Source: Chloroflexota bacterium (GTDB lineage Bacteria; Chloroflexota; Dehalococcoidia; E44-bin15). From it: a stretch of DNA of 64,000 nt. Below the pieces are notes generated by a model. It saw only the letters and a program-made list of their open reading frames with translations, made no database searches and was not told where the DNA came from. Location: contig JAUVVB010000002.1 in the NCBI GenBank assembly GCA_030604825.1, positions 41,368 through 105,367 of the forward strand, written 5' to 3'. A program made the translations under genes and the position numbers. This document shows, in pieces, positions 42,291-51,506 of this stretch (position 1 is its first letter; each line of letters begins with the position of its first letter).

Positions 42291-43997
42291 GTGAAGCGTT
42301 TCCCGCTGTGGGTGTACGAAGATTTGGATTACCCTGAAGTGGCCGTTCCCGCAATCATCAGGTATGCATCCAAGATGTACCCTGATAAGGTGGCCACCAT
42401 TTACTCCGGCTCCAGTGTGACCTTTGGCGAGTATGAGGAGGCATCGAGCAGGCTGGCCACTGCCCTAGCCGATATGGGCGTCAAGAAGGGGGACAGGGTT
42501 GCCCTTATGCTTCCCAACTGCCCCCAGTTTATCATTGGCTATTTCGGCATCCTGAAGGTGGGGGCGGTATATTTACCCATCAGCCCGATGCTTACCGGGA
42601 GGGAGCTTGAATATCAGCTCAGTTATTCGGGTGCAGAGACGATAATCACCTCGGACCTTATGGCACCGCTGGTGGAAAAGGTCAGGGGGAAAACAGAGCT
42701 GAAGCGAATGATAATCACTGGCGAGGCTGATTACTCGCCGCCCATGCTAGTAGCCTTGAAGGGGGGCGAGAAGAAGGTTTTCCCCAATACCTATGACTTC
42801 ACCAGCCTGCTCAGGGAGTATCCGCCCACCCCTCCTGAGGTGGAGATTGACCCCAGAGAGGACCTAGCCCATATCCAGTACACCGGTGGCACTACTGGGA
42901 CACCCAAGGGCGCAATGATCACCCACTACAACGCGATGGCTTGTATGGGGCAAAACGTAAACATACATACCGGTGGCAGGCTGATAGCGGAGAACAGGGA
43001 GTTATCCATTACCACCGAGGGGCCGAAGCCCAAGAGGTTTGAAGATAGGGAATACCCAAGCTATGTAGGGATGAATAGCATTGCGGTGACCATCACCCCT
43101 TACTTCCACACCTATGGCATTTTCTCGTTGACCTACCATGTGCTCATGGGCGTGACTCAAGTACTGCTAGCAGGCCGCTTCGACCCCGGATTACTGCTGA
43201 GGGAGATCGAGCGCTGGGGGGCAGGAGGCATCGTGGGAGCGCCGTTACTGTTCACTGCTATGATAAATCATCCCTACTTCAAAGAGTGTGACCTCTCCAC
43301 CGTTAAGACCATCAGCTGCGGCTCGGCTCCGATTACACCCGATATCCTCGAAGCCTGGGAGAAGGCGATCCCCGGCGTGATAGTCTCAGAGGCCTATGGT
43401 CTGACCGAGGCCACCTTCGGAACGCATACCAATCCCACACACCGCAGCGGGCTGAGAAAGATAGGCTCTGTGGGCATCCCCTTCAACAACATGGATTGCA
43501 AGATCGTGGATGTGGAAACCGGCGAGAAGGAGATGGGGGTTGGCGAGGCCGGCGAGATATGTATCAAGGGGCCCACGATTATGAAGGGCTACTGGAAAAA
43601 CCCGGAGGAGACAAGGAACGCCCTGCGTGAGGGTTGGCTTTACACCGGCGACATCGGCTACTTCGATGAGGATGGCTACCTCTATATAGTGGACAGAAAG
43701 AAGGACATGATCATCTACAAAGGCTACAATGTGTTCCCCACGGAGCTGGAGGACGTCCTCTTCACGCACCCGGCAGTTGCCGATTGCGCAGTCGTGGGCA
43801 AGCCGATGCCGGGTGTGGGGGAGATTCCCAAGGCCTTTGTCGTTTTGAAACCGGGGGCAAAGGCCACCGCCGAGGAGCTCATCAAGTTCTACGAGCAAAG
43901 GGTGGCCCCCTATAAGAAGGTTAGGGAGGTGGAATTCAGGGAGAGCTTGCCCAAAAGCGGTGTTTTCAAAACCCTGAAGAGGGAGCTCAGGGAGTGA
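42291..43997 (+). CDS. Acyl-CoA synthetase (AMP-forming)
   Basis: 568 aa. GTG at 42291, with GGGAGG 6 nt upstream. ANL family landmarks: phosphate loop 'YTGGTTGTPKGAMITH', 'VSEAYGLTEATFG' (A5), 'YTGDIGYFDEDGYLYIVDRKKDMI' (A7-A8, read in two parts), 'GYNVFPTELEDVL', and the catalytic Lys in 'PKSGVFKTLKREL'. It joins a carboxylic acid to CoA using ATP. It probably activates long-chain or aromatic acids, and is likely co-transcribed with the binding lipoprotein. The chain length cannot be told. Confidence 0.93.
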   Translation: MKRFPLWVYEDLDYPEVAVPAIIRYASKMYPDKVATIYSGSSVTFGEYEEASSRLATALADMGVKKGDRVALMLPNCPQFIIGYFGILKVGAVYLPISPMLTGRELEYQLSYSGAETIITSDLMAPLVEKVRGKTELKRMIITGEADYSPPMLVALKGGEKKVFPNTYDFTSLLREYPPTPPEVEIDPREDLAHIQYTGGTTGTPKGAMITHYNAMACMGQNVNIHTGGRLIAENRELSITTEGPKPKRFEDREYPSYVGMNSIAVTITPYFHTYGIFSLTYHVLMGVTQVLLAGRFDPGLLLREIERWGAGGIVGAPLLFTAMINHPYFKECDLSTVKTISCGSAPITPDILEAWEKAIPGVIVSEAYGLTEATFGTHTNPTHRSGLRKIGSVGIPFNNMDCKIVDVETGEKEMGVGEAGEICIKGPTIMKGYWKNPEETRNALREGWLYTGDIGYFDEDGYLYIVDRKKDMIIYKGYNVFPTELEDVLFTHPAVADCAVVGKPMPGVGEIPKAFVVLKPGAKATAEELIKFYEQRVAPYKKVREVEFRESLPKSGVFKTLKRELRE

Positions 43998-44149
43998 GAG
44001 TGACAGTGCTCGGTACTTGGTATGGCTGTTTAGAACAAGTGGATTGTGAACTACAGTCACAATCCTCGATTGCACAAAAGTCCATTCTGTGCAATACCAA
44101 TGGAAGGAGTCACCGTAACCGGCCGCTTTCATCGGAATCTTGAGCAGCA

Positions 44150-44437
44150 CATCAGCCACTTTTGGCCGAGTTCCAAGTCGGTGCGGTTTCATGTCTGACC
44201 CCGGCTTATAAGTGCCAAGAGGGCCGGGGAATGTGGATGCTCTGCCGCCACTATACCGCCTATGAAGCGCTGGAAATGGGACTGGTTCACTTCGCGGAGT
44301 GGTGGTCTGTGGACGTCAAAGGACTGGTGAAGATGATTGGTGGGCCGCACCCGGAGGCGAACAGTCCCAGCGTCCCCAGTGGTGAGACCTACGACGGTAC
44401 GGAGATCTGGGAGCTCAGTTCTTACAGCGCGCCATAA
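44150..44437 (+). pseudogene. Enoyl-CoA hydratase/naphthoate-synthase-like remnant
   Basis: In one frame 'TFGRVPSRCGF' recalls the FGQ.GPRVG segment of MenB-type crotonases. After a stop, in another frame, 'GMWMLCRHYTAYEALEMGLV' matches the conserved helix 'A.EIWFLCR.Y.A.EALEMGLVN'. The parts are in different frames and the rest of the protein is missing. It is a fragment of a MenB/aryl-CoA hydratase-like gene. 43998-44149 holds nothing else. Confidence 0.65.
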
Positions 44438-44596
44438 GCTCACAGCCTGGCAGTGCGTAAGTAGGCCTAGCTATTCCCGCAGGCCTGGCCCTCTAATTCG
44501 GGCTGATCCCTCTTTCCCCGCCGCGCAGTGTAGCGGCTTACGTTGGAAATGCGCTATCACGATATGGGAGGAATCGATGAGGAGCATTGTCCTATA

Positions 44597-45481
44597 TTAG
44601 AGGAAACCGGAGGCGGAGCCAAAGCCGGGGCCAGTAGCCTCAGCGGAACTACAATCGAAGTAAAGCCCTTCTTCATCCCAGATGAGATAAAGCGAGTAAC
44701 AGAAGTCACGGTCAGCGTTAGGAGCGTATTCACAGCCAGGGCAATCAATCCCCAGATGTTCATAATCAGTAAGACGATCTGGGTGGGTAAGCAATAAGCT
44801 TGCTATTTCAAAAGGGCCAAGGCCATATTCTTTTTCCTCAAAGATCTTTCGCGCCTGAGAGACAGAGTTAGCTTGATACCGTAGCCCGCATTGAATTGCC
44901 AATACTAGGTAATCGCCCGGGGTTGAACGCTCAAGCTTATCGAGAACCTTCTTGGTCTTTTCCGCAAGCCGGAGGTATTCAGGTTCTAGTTTTCCTTCGC
45001 GCCAATTGGAAAACTCACATCGAACCTCCTTAAGAAGGGAAAGCAGCTTTTCCAAGGCCTCATTATAGCTTTTGGCTATCCTAGAGGGTTTGGGCACAAC
45101 CAGCCATCCTTCTGCTCCCTGGGGAAGGGAGGCAGGAATCTCTGTTTCGAACGTCAAATTAGGAAAGAGATGATTAAGGATCGTCAATTGTTCATCCACC
45201 GACTTTAAGTGCCACCCAGTTGGATAGGCATACTCAGCAACGCTTCCTTCCTCCTCAGCAGGAGAAACTGTGAAAATCCCTTCGGGCGCGGGAATGCTGC
45301 TGACGATAAAGGCTTCGAAAAGACCAGGGTCCATCGACTTTACTGCCTGGGGATACTTCATCATCGTCTCAATTAGATCGAAACGCTCGATCAGGGTTTT
45401 TTGAACTATCTCCTCAGTGACGTCTGCCTTTAGGATCAGGGTCAGGATTTGGACCACTTGCTCCAGACTTATCTTTGCCAA
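44597..45481 (-). CDS. Unknown 294-aa protein
   Basis: The TTG at 45481 is preferred as start because AAAGGAGG lies 6 nt upstream; ATG at 45511 has no such site. The N-terminal half is helical ('VVQILTLILKADVTEEIVQ'), the middle has 'EIPASLPQGAEGWLVVPKPSRI' (first half shown), and the C-terminus has a Cys pair in 'GIDCPGCEYAP', possibly a metal site. The part after residue about 220 ('YLVLAIQCGLRYQANSVSQARKI') looks helical. I do not recognise the family. It has its own promoter. Confidence 0.6.
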   Translation of the reverse strand: MAKISLEQVVQILTLILKADVTEEIVQKTLIERFDLIETMMKYPQAVKSMDPGLFEAFIVSSIPAPEGIFTVSPAEEEGSVAEYAYPTGWHLKSVDEQLTILNHLFPNLTFETEIPASLPQGAEGWLVVPKPSRIAKSYNEALEKLLSLLKEVRCEFSNWREGKLEPEYLRLAEKTKKVLDKLERSTPGDYLVLAIQCGLRYQANSVSQARKIFEEKEYGLGPFEIASLLLTHPDRLTDYEHLGIDCPGCEYAPNADRDFCYSLYLIWDEEGLYFDCSSAEATGPGFGSASGFL

Positions 45482-45555
45482 TGTAACCCTCCTTTTCCCA
45501 TTCTGGGACATAGCATGACAGGCGACACATTACACAAGACCACCACCCTGCCAGA

Positions 45556-45582
45556 TTATACTTGTGCCTTTGACTTGTCAAC
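45556..45582 (-). promoter_or_regulatory. Promoter of the 294-aa gene
   Basis: Minus-strand TATAAT (45556-45561). TTGACA (45577-45582) lies 15 bp upstream, which is short; TTGTTG at 18 bp is an alternative -35. Confidence 0.45.
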
Positions 45583-45669
45583 AACCCGTAAATGCCAGCC
45601 GAAGGGGGTGGGGTTTTGAACTGGAAAACAGCAGCTGAAAACTGTAGAATAGATGCGTGAGGAGGTGCC

Positions 45670-46110
45670 ATGGCTATGAGCAAGGGACAGGTCAAGATTC
45701 GAAGGATGGCCGAAGCCGACCTGGAGAGAATAAAGGCCATAGATCGAGCCCTGGTTGGCCCCGATCGGGTCCTCTCTTGGCCGCTGAGGGTTGAAGCTCA
45801 CTGGTGGGTCTATCGCCCCATGCTTAATTTCGTGGCGGAAGTGGATGGTGAGGTGGTGGGATTCCTCCTCGGCGACATAAGGGGAGCCGAGTACGGAACG
45901 GACGTAAGCGGGTGGATAGACATGATGGGCGTTGCCCCTGATCATCAGGGTAAGGGAATAGGCGAAAGGCTGGTGGAGGCATTCTGCCAGGCGTGCCAGG
46001 ATAATGGCGTCACGGCGAGGGTTGTTGTCCGGGAGGACGACGAACGCCTTATAGGGTTTTGGACATCTGTTGACTTCCACCGAGGGAACTTGGTCAGCTA
46101 CGAAAGGTGA
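45670..46110 (+). CDS. GNAT-family N-acetyltransferase
   Basis: 146 aa with GAGGAGG before ATG. GNAT motif A with the acetyl-CoA pyrophosphate loop 'MMGVAPDHQGKGIGERLVEAF', motif D 'VKIRRMAEADLERI' at the N-terminus and motif B 'DERLIGFWTSVDFH'. It resembles the ribosomal-protein/small-molecule acetyltransferase group. The substrate is unknown. Stands alone, divergent from the 294-aa gene. Confidence 0.9.
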   Translation: MAMSKGQVKIRRMAEADLERIKAIDRALVGPDRVLSWPLRVEAHWWVYRPMLNFVAEVDGEVVGFLLGDIRGAEYGTDVSGWIDMMGVAPDHQGKGIGERLVEAFCQACQDNGVTARVVVREDDERLIGFWTSVDFHRGNLVSYER

Positions 46111-46381
46111 TGCTACTGGCCAAATGGACCCCCCAGGGCCCGCACCACTGAACATTCTGCATTTAGGCCATCTCCGGCCTTGTTCCCTCTTGGCACCGTG
46201 ATGTGCGCCGTCAGCAACTTTGGGCCAGTTTGGCAAAGCACGCCATAAAACGATTGAGGGCTGTTGTCAAGCTGGCTCAACCTCAGGTTGTGGTACCCCC
46301 TAATGCCTTGCTCGGTGCCCCGAATGAGTTGTAGGCTGCAGACCGAGCCGGTAACCTGGTTTGAAAAATTGATGACGGGGC
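46111..46381. other. Gene-poor spacer upstream of kinase-regulator-PilB operon
   Basis: About 270 bp with no supportable gene on either strand; it ends at a clear promoter. Confidence 0.5.
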
Positions 46382-46410
46382 TTGACTAGTGTGGTAGAAT
46401 GTTATATAAT
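46382..46410 (+). promoter_or_regulatory. Promoter of kinase-regulator-PilB operon
   Basis: TTGACT (46382-46387), 17-bp spacer, TATAAT (46405-46410), about 60 bp before the kinase start. Confidence 0.75.
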
Positions 46411-46471
46411 ATTGGACAATATAAGATAAAATAATCAGGTATAAGACAACAAGCCATAGGGGTAAGCATGG

Positions 46472-47275
46472 GTGCACATCGGGATGCCAACTTCACCTTA
46501 TGATAGGCAGAAAAAATTGGAGCAAAGGAAGATGGATCTCAGCGTCGATATCTTGCATGAGCTGCGCACGCCCCTGCACTCAATTCAAGGCTTTGTCAGG
46601 TTAATCCTGGAAGGCAAAGTTCCCGACCCCGAAACACAGCGACAGTTTCTGACCATTGTGGAGTGGGAGAGCCAGCTTCTCACCAATCTAGTTGATGAGC
46701 TTCTTAGCACCTTTGCCACAGGGTCAGGGCCAAAGGCCGAGAAAAACGAGCGTATCTCGATGAAAGAGGTGATCCTCGGCACCATACTGAAGCTGGGCGG
46801 CCTGGCCGCTGAGAAGGGGATCACCATTGATACCGACCTGGATGGCCCTTTCCCCGCTGTAGAGGGCGACGAGCAGGCGCTGGGCCGGGTGGTCGCCAAT
46901 CTGCTCCACAACGCCATTAAGTTCAGTCAACAGGGGGCCAAAATCACCGTTAGGGCAAGTAAACGGGATGGCAAGCTGCTGACGCAGGTGACAGACCAAG
47001 GCGTTGGCATTCCTGAAGAAATGGTTCCATATCTATTTGAGAGATTCTACCGGGGACATAGCCTGATGATGCCGACGGCTTGCGGGACGGGTTTGGGTCT
47101 TCATATCTGCAAACGGATCGTTGAGACCCATGGCGGCCAGATTTGGGTGGAGAGCGAACCGGGGGGTAGCACCTTCAGCTTCACCATACCCTTTGCCCCA
47201 AGGCCCGTTGGTAACCAGCGGGGAGGCCTTAAGAGGAGGTCCCATGACGAGGAAGATCCTGGTCATCGAAGATGA
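46472..47275 (+). CDS. Soluble sensor histidine kinase
   Basis: 267 aa. It is almost only a kinase core: HisKA box 'VDILHELRTPLHSIQGF' with His29, N-box 'VANLLHNAIKFS', G1 'VTDQGVGIPEE', F-box 'LFERFYRG' and G2 'GTGLGLHICKRIV'. There is no transmembrane or sensor domain, so the signal must come through a partner. The start may be the GTG at 46472 or the ATG at 46484. Its 3' end overlaps the response regulator by 32 bp. The operon continues into a PilB-like ATPase. Confidence 0.9.
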   Translation: MHIGMPTSPYDRQKKLEQRKMDLSVDILHELRTPLHSIQGFVRLILEGKVPDPETQRQFLTIVEWESQLLTNLVDELLSTFATGSGPKAEKNERISMKEVILGTILKLGGLAAEKGITIDTDLDGPFPAVEGDEQALGRVVANLLHNAIKFSQQGAKITVRASKRDGKLLTQVTDQGVGIPEEMVPYLFERFYRGHSLMMPTACGTGLGLHICKRIVETHGGQIWVESEPGGSTFSFTIPFAPRPVGNQRGGLKRRSHDEEDPGHRR

Positions 47276-47699
47276 CCCCAGCGCCCTGAGGTTTGTGCAG
47301 TATGCGCTGGAGCAGGAGGGCTATCAAGTGCTCACCGCTGCTAACGGTGTGAAGGGCCTGAAGATGGCACAGGAAGAGGAGCCCGATCTACTGGTCCTAG
47401 ATGTCCTGTTGCCAGGCATGGATGGCTTTGAGGTTTGTCATCGTTTGAAAAAAGAGCCTGCCACGGCTAAGCTGCACATTCTGATGCTCTCGGTGAAGGG
47501 AAGGGAAAGCGATAGGAACATGGGGCTCACGGTGGGCGCTGACCAATACCTTACCAAACCAACAGGCCCAGCCGAATTGTTGGCCAGTGTGAGGAGGCTT
47601 GTTGAACACAAGGGCGCTGCCCCGGTGGAAAAAGGCGACTCCATCCTGGAATACCTCGAGTTCAGGCAGCGCGATGAGGGGAAAGAGGAGGAACTGTGA
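47244..47699 (+). CDS. Single-domain response regulator
   Basis: 151 aa. ATG at 47244 with GAGGAGG upstream. Receiver domain with E9-D10-D11, phospho-acceptor Asp53 ('LLVLDVLLPGMDG'), Ser83 region and Lys105 ('YLTKPTGPAELL'). After residue 120 there is only a short helical acidic tail (ending KEEEL) and no DNA-binding domain. It therefore acts by protein contact, most simply on the PilB-like ATPase whose GTG start overlaps its TGA stop. Confidence 0.92.
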   Translation: MTRKILVIEDDPSALRFVQYALEQEGYQVLTAANGVKGLKMAQEEEPDLLVLDVLLPGMDGFEVCHRLKKEPATAKLHILMLSVKGRESDRNMGLTVGADQYLTKPTGPAELLASVRRLVEHKGAAPVEKGDSILEYLEFRQRDEGKEEEL

Positions 47700-50335
47700 C
47701 CGCCCAAAGTACTCCGCAGAGTAAGGGCGTGATGGAGCCGGCGGTCGAGGCTGGGCTGATCAGCGTCGACGAACTGGAGGCTGCCCGCAAGCTACAGCGG
47801 ATATCGGGTAAGAGCCTGGGCCAGGTTTTGACCGAGCAGGGTTGGGTTACCGGTGAAGACCTGGCGAGGCTGCTAAGCCTACAACTGAATATACCTCTAA
47901 TCGATTTGAAACGTCACCAGGTCCAGCCCCAAGCTTTGGAGCTTGTCCCCGCAGAATTGGCTCGCAAACATAAGCTCGTGCCCCTGGATGTTATCGGCGA
48001 TGCCCTGTTGGTGGTCATGGCGGATGCGGAGGATGGCCAGGCCATGACCGAAGTTGCTAACCACAGCGGAATGAAGATCATGCCCGCCATGGCCATCCCC
48101 GATGAGGTGCAGCGAGCCATCGAGCTCAACTACGGGCTTAAGGGAGAGATCGAAGCGCAACTGCGGGGGGTCACATCCAAAGCCTCCGCTGGGGTGCAGC
48201 CAGCCATCCAATCCAAATACAGGCTTAACCGGGAGATCGAAGAGCAGCTGCGGCGGGTCACCCGCAAAACCTCCGATGAGGAGACTAAGGCCGACGTCCT
48301 TATGCGGGCGGTGGCTGAGGCCCCCATTGTCCGCACCGTCGATCTCCTGGTGCGCCAGGCGGTGAATGATCGCGCCTCAGACATTCATATCGAACCTCAA
48401 AGGGACAGGCTGCGCATTCGCTATCGCATCGACGGTATCCTGTACGATGTCGCCTCGGTGCCCTTGGATTTCCACATCTCGCTGGTCTCCCGAATCAAGG
48501 TGCTGGCTCAGATGGACATCGCCGAGCGCAGGCGCCCTCAGGATGGCCAGTTCTCCTATGAGGTTGATGGCAAGCAAATAGATATCCGCACCGCAACCTT
48601 CAACACCATCTATGGGGAGATGGCCGTGCTCAGGATACTGGATAAGTCCCTGCCCATGTTCTCGTTATCCGAGCTTGGTCTGCTGCCCCAGGCTCTGGAG
48701 AGATACCAACAAATGCTCAAATCCCCCCTAGGGATGATCGTAGTCGCTGGCCCTACGGGTGCGGGCAAGACCACCACCCTCTACGCCTCGGTCAACCAGC
48801 TAGATCACGATGAACGAAAAATCATCACCGTCGAGGACCCGGTGGAGTATCAATTCAGCGACATTTGCCCCAGCGAGATCAACCTCAAAGCGGACATCAC
48901 CTTTGGCAGTGGGCTGCGGGCGATAATGCGCCTTGACCCCGATGTCATCCTTGTCGGCGAGATCCGAGATGCCGAAACGGCAAATACAGCGGTTCAGGCA
49001 GCCCTCACCGGGCACCTGGTTCTTTCCTCCATTCACGCCAACGATGCCGCGGGGGTCTTTTTCCGCCTGCTGCACCTTGGCATCGAACCCTTCCTGCTGT
49101 CATCGGCGCTTATCGGCATTGTGGCCCAGAGGATGGTGCGCCGCGTCTGCCTTCATTGTGGCGCGCTTACCGAGGCCAAGGCAGAGGAGGAAATCGCCTA
49201 TCAACAGGAAATGAATGAGGTGCCAACCCACTTCCATTATGGTACAGGATGCAACCACTGCGCTGGAACGGGCTACCGGGGACGAACCGGGGTATTCGAG
49301 GTTCTGTCGGTAACTGAGCAGCTCAGGAAGCTAATCCTGACCGGCGCCAGTACCGACGAGCTCTGCGCCCAGGCGGTCGGGGAAGGCATGATGACCATGA
49401 GACATGACGGCATGATCAAGGTGCAACAGGGCATCACCACCCCCTACGAGGTGTTGCGCAACGTGTTCTCTATTAGCAGTGATGGTGAAAGCGAACAAAA
49501 CGGTGGCATTGACGTGAAACTGCGCGTCCGAGAAGCGGGGAAGACTGTGAAATCCGCCGAGGTCTTGGACGATGTGCTCCCTACTGGCAATAATGTCGAA
49601 AGCGAACAAAACGGGGGCATTGACGGGAAACTGCGCGTCCGAGAAGCGGGGGGGACCGTGAAATCCGCCGAGGTCTTGGACGATGTGCTCCCTACCGGCA
49701 ATAATATCGAAAGCGAACAAAATAGGGGCATCGATGGGAAACTGCGCGTCCAAGAAGCGGGGGAGACTATTGGATCCCTACTGCCGGGCAGTCACTCCCT
49801 CGAAACCTATGTTAGTGAGCATATGCCGGAGGTGGCAGCCGACCTCGTTCCCATCCACATTCGAAACCTACCAGAGCTGGTTTGGTCTACCATCCTTTAC
49901 CTCCAGGGGAAACACCCGAAGCTCGGTAGTGCGGCGCAGGTCACCCTGGCGCTAATTGAAGTTGGGTTGCCAATGCTGACGGAGATGGTAAAAGGCATCC
50001 CCACCTGCAAAGCGCTTATGGACAGAGCATATCTGGAAGGCGACGAGGGCCAACGGTTGGAGCTCCTTAAAAGCCAGTTCGAGGTGCAGATATCCGCAAG
50101 CAAGTTTAACAAAACAGCGTATTGTATGAGTAAAGAGACGTTGTTTCGGCTGAATGAACTTGCGGATCAGCTCGGCCTCAGCCGGCCTAACATGGCGACC
50201 CTGGCGCTAGTGGCGGGGATAGCTCAGAGCCTGTTTTGGGTGCCAGGTAAGCATCAGAATAAGGCGCTGGAGGAGATCGGGGAATTCAGAAAATGGGTGG
50301 AAAGAAGGGCGAAGATTATACAGTGGGTTCAATAA
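47696..50335 (+). CDS. PilB/GspE-family ATPase with repeats and long C-terminal extension
   Basis: 879 aa against about 570 for PilB. Two MshEN-like motifs in the first 130 residues ('KSLGQVLTEQGWVTGEDLARLLSLQLNIP', first part) suggest cyclic di-GMP binding. Walker A is GPTGAGKT, Walker B 'DVILVGEIRD', and the zinc pairs are CLHC and CNHC. After the ATPase core (about residue 595) come two and a half near-identical 37-aa repeats (see 49487-49770) and then a helical domain of about 180 residues with 'LFRLNELADQLGLSRPNMATLAL', which looks like a ribbon-helix-helix or helical interaction module. It overlaps the regulator gene by 4 bp (GTGA). It could be a second pilus motor or a regulatory ATPase under kinase control. 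Confidence 0.9.
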   Translation: MTAQSTPQSKGVMEPAVEAGLISVDELEAARKLQRISGKSLGQVLTEQGWVTGEDLARLLSLQLNIPLIDLKRHQVQPQALELVPAELARKHKLVPLDVIGDALLVVMADAEDGQAMTEVANHSGMKIMPAMAIPDEVQRAIELNYGLKGEIEAQLRGVTSKASAGVQPAIQSKYRLNREIEEQLRRVTRKTSDEETKADVLMRAVAEAPIVRTVDLLVRQAVNDRASDIHIEPQRDRLRIRYRIDGILYDVASVPLDFHISLVSRIKVLAQMDIAERRRPQDGQFSYEVDGKQIDIRTATFNTIYGEMAVLRILDKSLPMFSLSELGLLPQALERYQQMLKSPLGMIVVAGPTGAGKTTTLYASVNQLDHDERKIITVEDPVEYQFSDICPSEINLKADITFGSGLRAIMRLDPDVILVGEIRDAETANTAVQAALTGHLVLSSIHANDAAGVFFRLLHLGIEPFLLSSALIGIVAQRMVRRVCLHCGALTEAKAEEEIAYQQEMNEVPTHFHYGTGCNHCAGTGYRGRTGVFEVLSVTEQLRKLILTGASTDELCAQAVGEGMMTMRHDGMIKVQQGITTPYEVLRNVFSISSDGESEQNGGIDVKLRVREAGKTVKSAEVLDDVLPTGNNVESEQNGGIDGKLRVREAGGTVKSAEVLDDVLPTGNNIESEQNRGIDGKLRVQEAGETIGSLLPGSHSLETYVSEHMPEVAADLVPIHIRNLPELVWSTILYLQGKHPKLGSAAQVTLALIEVGLPMLTEMVKGIPTCKALMDRAYLEGDEGQRLELLKSQFEVQISASKFNKTAYCMSKETLFRLNELADQLGLSRPNMATLALVAGIAQSLFWVPGKHQNKALEEIGEFRKWVERRAKIIQWVQ
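49487..49770 (+). repeat. 111-bp tandem repeats inside the PilB-like gene
   Basis: Units start at 49487, 49598 and 49709 (GAAAGCGAACAAAA); the third is partial. Each full unit encodes 37 residues beginning ESEQNGGID and ending DDVLPTGNN. The period is a multiple of three, so copy-number change keeps the frame. Confidence 0.9.
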
Positions 50336-50366
50336 ACGCCGGGCGGCGGGCAACGGGCTATTCAGG

Positions 50367-51506
50367 TTAAGATATCAGCATCAGGCTGGAATTTTCCCAG
50401 GAGCGCTGTGCCTCATCAAGGGCTTCCTTCAGCCCGGAAATTGGAGCTTCAATTATCTTCCATTCCACCCGATGCCAACCTGAAGGCGGTTTGCCGCCAG
50501 GCGCAATAACCCTGAGGTTATTAAGTTTTAAGTCTGAAGCTGCTTCGGCAGCATCTTTCGTTTCTGGGTCGTCCAACACCTGAGGCGAAAGGAGGGAATA
50601 AATCAGGACATCGGAGCCTTTCTGCCCGAGTAGCAGTGCCAAGTCTCGGGCGCGTCCTAGGGGATGTTGGGGGATGATTTCAACCCAGAAAGGTTTCCCC
50701 CTTTCAGCGTAGTTGAAAGCCTCGAGCACCCTCGCCAACGCCGGTTCAAATTCTGGCGAAACTATAAGCCTATCTTGCTCCTCCCAATCTGGCCGGTCGG
50801 GAGAATGGCGAAGCTGATTTAGTAGTTGGAAAAGCAATTCTTCCTGAGGTGAAGTTGGCTTGAAATCGGGCGTTGGCGGGCGAAGGAGCAGACGATCGAG
50901 GTTACGGTAGCTTTCAGCGGGGTCGGCTCCGAAGATGGCGCTTCCGATACAGGCATAATCTACCCCAAAAGCTTCAAGGCGGCGCAAATTCCAAGCCTTA
51001 ATACCACCATCGAGCCCCACCTCCACCTCTGGATGGCGACTTTTAAACTGCCATAGTTTTGCGGCTGCTTCAGGAATAAAGGGGCTGCCATAGAATCCCG
51101 GATCAACGGAGAGGAAAAGAAGGCAGTCAAGGCCGGGTAATAATGGCTCCACAATTTCGACCGGGGTCTCAGGGTTTAGCGCAATTCCTACCTTTAGTTC
51201 AAGTTGGCGCGCCTTGTCAATCACCCTTTGGGGATTATCGGTGGCTTCATAGTGAAATATTATCCGCTGAGCCCCTGCGGCCTTAAGGGGAGAAAGATAC
51301 CTCGCCGGTTCAAAGACCATTAAATGGACTTCGATGTTGAGGCTGGTTTCGATTTGCATTAAGTCCTGGGGCGATACACTTGTTGAGGGGACGAACTTGC
51401 CGTCCATAATATCTAGCTGGACGGCGGAGGTGAAGCTTTCGGCTTGGGAGAGCATCCGTTTAAGTTCGGCAGAACTTTCGGTAAGAACAGCGGGGATTAT
51501 CTTCAT
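50367..51506 (-). CDS. Ribulose-phosphate 3-epimerase-like protein with C-terminal extension
   Basis: 379 aa. The first about 215 residues are an Rpe-type TIM barrel: 'VQLDIMDGKFVPSTS', 'EVHLMVFEP', 'LSVDPGFYG', 'VGLDGGIKAWN'. The first metal-ligand His of Rpe ('HVDVMDGH') reads Gln here, while the other His and both Asp are kept, so activity may be altered. A further about 160 residues form an unknown alpha/beta domain ('RARDLALLLGQKGSDVLIYSL'). It follows the RpiB gene with an ATGA overlap, which still supports a pentose-phosphate role. Confidence 0.8.
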   Translation of the reverse strand: MKIIPAVLTESSAELKRMLSQAESFTSAVQLDIMDGKFVPSTSVSPQDLMQIETSLNIEVHLMVFEPARYLSPLKAAGAQRIIFHYEATDNPQRVIDKARQLELKVGIALNPETPVEIVEPLLPGLDCLLFLSVDPGFYGSPFIPEAAAKLWQFKSRHPEVEVGLDGGIKAWNLRRLEAFGVDYACIGSAIFGADPAESYRNLDRLLLRPPTPDFKPTSPQEELLFQLLNQLRHSPDRPDWEEQDRLIVSPEFEPALARVLEAFNYAERGKPFWVEIIPQHPLGRARDLALLLGQKGSDVLIYSLLSPQVLDDPETKDAAEAASDLKLNNLRVIAPGGKPPSGWHRVEWKIIEAPISGLKEALDEAQRSWENSSLMLIS

